This document shows, in pieces, positions 31,727-34,381 of a stretch of 34,381 nt of DNA. Origin of the DNA: Acidobacteria bacterium RBG_13_68_16. GTDB lineage: Bacteria; Acidobacteriota; Thermoanaerobaculia; Thermoanaerobaculales; Thermoanaerobaculaceae. The stretch spans positions 1 through 34,381 of the forward strand of contig MEKI01000084.1 of the NCBI GenBank assembly GCA_001766905.1, read 5' to 3'. The notes beneath the pieces are model-generated. The model had not been told where the DNA came from and did not search any database. It saw only the letters and a list, made by a program, of their open reading frames with translations. Positions within the stretch are counted from its first letter, which is position 1, and every line of letters starts with the position of its first letter. The position numbers and the translations under genes were made by a program.

Positions 31727-32796
31727 ACGCTGAAGCGGAACGTGATCACGTCACCGTCCCGGACGGCGTAGTCCTTGCCCTCCAAGCGCAGCGTGCCGTG
31801 CGCACGGCACGCGGCGAACGTACCCGCCTCGACGAGCGCTTGCCACGGCGTGACCTCGGCGCGGATGAATCCCCGCTCCATGTCGGTGTGGATGACCCCA
31901 GCCGCCTTGACCGCGTGGGTGCCGTCCGGGATCGACCAGGCACGGACCTCCTGGTCGCCGACCGTGAAGAACGAGACCAGCCCGAGCAGCTCGTAGGCGG
32001 CGCGCAGCAGTCGGTCGAGCGCTCGGTCAGGCAGGCCGAGGTCGGCGAGGAAGGCCGCCTGGTCGGCGGGGGCGAGCAACGAGATCTCCTGCTCGAGGTT
32101 CGCGCACACCGCGCTCGCCGCCACACCGGGCCTGCCACGCCAGCGGTCCAAGCCCGAGCCGACCAGCGCGTCAGCGAGGTCGGAGGTACTCTCCTCGCCG
32201 ACGTTGAGCACGATGAGGAGAGGTTTGAGCGACAGAAAACCGAAACCCCTGAGGTGTCCTCGGTCCTCCGCCGAGAGGGCGGCCTGGCGCAGCGGCGTGC
32301 CGGCGTCGAGGGCGAGCCGGCAGCGCTCGAGGGCCGCACGCTCCGCCTCCAACTCAGGCGTCCTGTGCTTCCTGAACTCACCCTCGAGGCGGTGCAGGCG
32401 GTTCTCGATGACAGCGAGATCGGCGAGGAGCAACTCGGTCTCGAGCAGCTCGACGTCGCGGGCCGGGTCGATGCTCTCCTCGGGGTGGGGCACAATCGGG
32501 GACACGAATCCGCGCACGATGGCGGCCAGCCCGTCCATGGTTCGGAGCTCAGGGATGTTGAGGCTCGCCGACCCGCCCTTGACGATGCCCGGCACATCGA
32601 CGAAGCGCACTATCGCGGCGACGGCCTTGCGCGGCGCGAATAACGCCGCCAGACGCTCGAGCCTTGCATCCGGCACGTGCGCGACGCCGACGTGCGCCTC
32701 GCGCTTGCCGTGCACGGCGGCGACGTGATGACCGGTGAGCAGGGAGAACAGCGTGGTCTTCCCAGACAGCTCCAGGCCCAGGATGCCAAACTCCAT
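31723..32796 (-). CDS. YchF/Obg-like GTPase with divergent P-loop and C-terminal TGS-like domain
   Basis: MEFGILGLELSGKTTLFSLLTG, FVDVPGIVKGGSASLNIPELRTMDGLAAIVRGF, LLIVLNVGEE (NxxE in place of NKxD), C-terminal LVSFFTVGDQEVRAWSIPDGTHAVKAAGVIHTDMERGFIRAEV…GKDYAVRDGDVITFRFSV. Confidence 0.88.
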   Translation of the reverse strand: MEFGILGLELSGKTTLFSLLTGHHVAAVHGKREAHVGVAHVPDARLERLAALFAPRKAVAAIVRFVDVPGIVKGGSASLNIPELRTMDGLAAIVRGFVSPIVPHPEESIDPARDVELLETELLLADLAVIENRLHRLEGEFRKHRTPELEAERAALERCRLALDAGTPLRQAALSAEDRGHLRGFGFLSLKPLLIVLNVGEESTSDLADALVGSGLDRWRGRPGVAASAVCANLEQEISLLAPADQAAFLADLGLPDRALDRLLRAAYELLGLVSFFTVGDQEVRAWSIPDGTHAVKAAGVIHTDMERGFIRAEVTPWQALVEAGTFAACRAHGTLRLEGKDYAVRDGDVITFRFSV

Positions 32797-32812
32797 GGCT
32801 GCCTCCGCCACG

Positions 32813-32818
32813 ATTCTA
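32813..32818 (-). promoter_or_regulatory. Candidate -10 element (TAGAAT) for the YchF-like gene
   Basis: Reverse complement CGCTAGAATCGTGGCGGAGGCAGCCATGG. Confidence 0.4.
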
Positions 32819-32842
32819 GCGGAGGTGGCCGCCGCCCCCTGC

Positions 32843-32848
32843 TAGACT
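32843..32848 (+). promoter_or_regulatory. Candidate extended -10 element (TGCTAGACT) for the TatT/TPR-like gene
   Basis: CTGCTAGACTTGCGGCGAGGAGCCCGATCATG; divergent to the 32813-32818 element. Confidence 0.4.
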
Positions 32849-32867
32849 TGCGGCGAGGAGCCCGATC

Positions 32868-33626
32868 ATGAGAGCGAGCATTCTCACGTGGGTGGTGGCG
32901 CCGTGCGTTCTGGCGGGCGCGGGGGGGCTGGCGCAGCCGATGTCCCCGATGGGTGCTTTTGAGGAGGCGCGCTCCGCGTACGAGGCGCGTGCCGAGGCCA
33001 CCCAGGCCAAGGCCGCGGTGGACCTGTTCCAGAGAGCAGCGACCGAGGACCCGGCCTCCTACCAGGCGCGTTGGGAGGGTGCCCGTGCCGCGTACTTCTA
33101 CGGAACCTACGTGCGCACCGACGCGCCGGACACCGAGAAGATGGCCATCTTCGACCGCGGGATCACCCTGGCAAAGGAGGCGGTAACGCTCTTGCCCAAG
33201 GGCGTCGAGGGGCACTTCTGGCTCGGCGTCCTCTACGGCGTGTACGGCGAGGCCAAGGGGATCTTCAAGTCGTTGAGCCTGGTCCCTGTGATCAAGCAGG
33301 AGATGCAGACCTGTCTGGAGAACGACCCCGCGGTCGAGGGGTGGGGACCGGACCGGGTGCTGGGGCGGATGTACTACAAGCTGCCGTTCTTCAAGGGGGG
33401 CGACAAAAAGAAATCCGTCGCCTACCTCGAGAAGTCGCTCGCCGGCGCGCCCACCAACGCCCTCACGCGGCTCTACCTCGCCGAGACCTACCGCTCCGAA
33501 GGGAGGAAGGCCGACGCGATCCAGCAACTCAGGGAGATCGTCGGCATGACACCGGACCCGCGCTGGACCCCGGAGCACCCCTGGGTCAAGGCGCAGGCGG
33601 AGAGGTTGCTGAAGAAGCTGCAGTAG
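32868..33626 (+). CDS. Exported TPR/TatT-like (TRAP transporter T-component-like) protein
   Basis: MRASILTWVVAPCVLAGAGGLAQ signal peptide; AVDLFQRAATEDPASYQARWEGARAAYFYGTYV…EGHFWLGVLYGVYGEAKGIFKSLSLVPVIKQEMQTCLENDPAVEGWGPDRVLGRMYYKLPFFKGGDKKKSVAYLEKSLAGAPTNALTRLYLAETYRSEGRKADAI. Confidence 0.65.
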   Translation: MRASILTWVVAPCVLAGAGGLAQPMSPMGAFEEARSAYEARAEATQAKAAVDLFQRAATEDPASYQARWEGARAAYFYGTYVRTDAPDTEKMAIFDRGITLAKEAVTLLPKGVEGHFWLGVLYGVYGEAKGIFKSLSLVPVIKQEMQTCLENDPAVEGWGPDRVLGRMYYKLPFFKGGDKKKSVAYLEKSLAGAPTNALTRLYLAETYRSEGRKADAIQQLREIVGMTPDPRWTPEHPWVKAQAERLLKKLQ

Positions 33627-33740
33627 GTTAGGTCGAGCCTCAGGGTGGTGGCTCGCCCGGCGCTGCGTCGTTCAGCGGCGCGGGGTTCCGGCCGGCCTGG
33701 TTTCCTCGCGCCGTCGTACCGGCCGCAGCCCCCGGGAACG

Positions 33741-33776
33741 AACCGAGCGGCTCCCCCGGGGAATCTCCCCTCGGTT
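33741..33776. repeat. Short inverted repeat AACCGAG…CTCGGTT upstream of the last gene
   Basis: AACCGAG 33741-33747 and CTCGGTT 33770-33776, perfect 7-bp complementarity around a GC-rich 22-nt loop. Confidence 0.35.
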
Positions 33777-33840
33777 ACTTGCATCTCCACGGGCAGGCGC
33801 ACCAGATTGGTGGGGTGAGGCGTCCGAGGGAGGGTGTCCG

Positions 33841-34381
33841 ATGCGTACGAGGCTTGCGATCTCATTCATCACCATGTGTCTGGCCGGGGTTGCGACGGCC
33901 GGGGAGTTGGTGCTGCCGGTGTTCGCGCTGCGCTGGCCGGGCAAGGACGGCAACCGGTGGTCCTCCGAGGTGTTCCTGACCAACCCGGGGCCGGCGACGG
34001 TCCGGGTGGGCGGCCCGCAGGTCATCCCCGGCACCGTCAGGACCACCGTTCCCTGCCTCCCGCCGGTGCCCGCCGCCCGCGACGTGCCGCCGTACAGGAC
34101 GGTAATGCTGACGGCGAGCGAGCTGAGCCTGGACCTCGGTTGCCCTGACGCGGTGCTCGGGGGGCTCGCGTTCGATGCGGACGGACCGATCCGGATCTCG
34201 AGCCGTGTCATCAACGACCGGGGGGTGGGTGATGTTGGCGGGGTGCTGTCCGGCCTCGGCCAGGACGTTCAGGCGCTCGCTGGAGCGGACCTGGCCGGCC
34301 CGGGGGGCGTCCACCAGCTCCCCGGGCTGATCTGGGATCCGTTTCGCTGCGGGCACCCGCCGCTGTTCGCGGGCTACCTTT
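33841..34381 (+). CDS. Secreted protein of unknown function, truncated by window end
   Basis: Open frame not in the ORF track (no stop in window): MRTRLAISFITMCLAGVATAGELVLPVFALRWPGKDGNRWSSEVFLTNPGPATVRVGGPQVIPGTVRTTVPCLPPVPAARDVPPYRTVMLTASELSLDLGCPDAVLGGLAFDADGPIRISSRVINDRGVGDVGGVLSGLGQDVQALAGADLAGPGGVHQLPGLIWDPFRCGHPPLFAGYL; signal peptide, SD-like GGGAGGG upstream. Confidence 0.7.
   Translation, partial: MRTRLAISFITMCLAGVATAGELVLPVFALRWPGKDGNRWSSEVFLTNPGPATVRVGGPQVIPGTVRTTVPCLPPVPAARDVPPYRTVMLTASELSLDLGCPDAVLGGLAFDADGPIRISSRVINDRGVGDVGGVLSGLGQDVQALAGADLAGPGGVHQLPGLIWDPFRCGHPPLFAGYL

Noticed and set aside
1-34381. CRISPR arrays, tRNA/rRNA genes, transposases, phage or classical defence genes
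   Set aside because: No regularly spaced repeats, no T-loop/cloverleaf-like segment outside coding genes, and no transposase, integrase, nuclease or restriction motifs recognised by eye; a formal scan was not possible.

Overview
High-GC bacterial chromosomal segment with tightly packed genes, many with ATGA/GTGA or TTGA stop/start overlaps. Gene content and style suggest an Acidobacteriota-like or deltaproteobacteria-like lineage, but this is inference and no marker was checked. From left to right it contains: a truncated glycerate 2-kinase; a YggX-like Fe(2+)-trafficking protein with two CxxC motifs; a HAD hydrolase; mannose-1-P guanylyltransferase; a lipoprotein; and a LivK-like substrate-binding lipoprotein overlapping a Wzm/Wzt polysaccharide ABC exporter. 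A long surface-glycan and type IV pilin-like island follows: two YfhO-like membrane proteins, two tandem GspG/PilA-like prepilins, two O-antigen-ligase-like proteins, a fused MFS/spermidine-synthase protein, five glycosyltransferases, a WecA/MraY-like phosphotransferase, a UGM/protoporphyrinogen-oxidase-like FAD enzyme, a prepilin peptidase, and a PilS/PilR-like histidine kinase and sigma-54 activator. The last part holds selA, a coiled-coil/MXAN_5187-like protein, a TPR protein, a YchF-like GTPase, a TatT/TPR-like protein and a truncated secreted protein. The most interesting non-coding signals are: (i) sigma-54 (-24/-12) promoters upstream of both prepilin genes, one a perfect consensus, about 18 kb from a GAFTGA-containing sigma-54 activator whose Fis-type HTH appears truncated; (ii) a TAGAMT -10-like motif exactly 6 nt upstream of three start codons, suggesting leaderless transcription; (iii) an 85-nt imperfect inverted repeat after manC; (iv) a GNRA-loop intrinsic terminator after the second pilin. 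No CRISPR, rRNA, tRNA or transposase was recognised. All product calls are by eye from motifs, with no database search.
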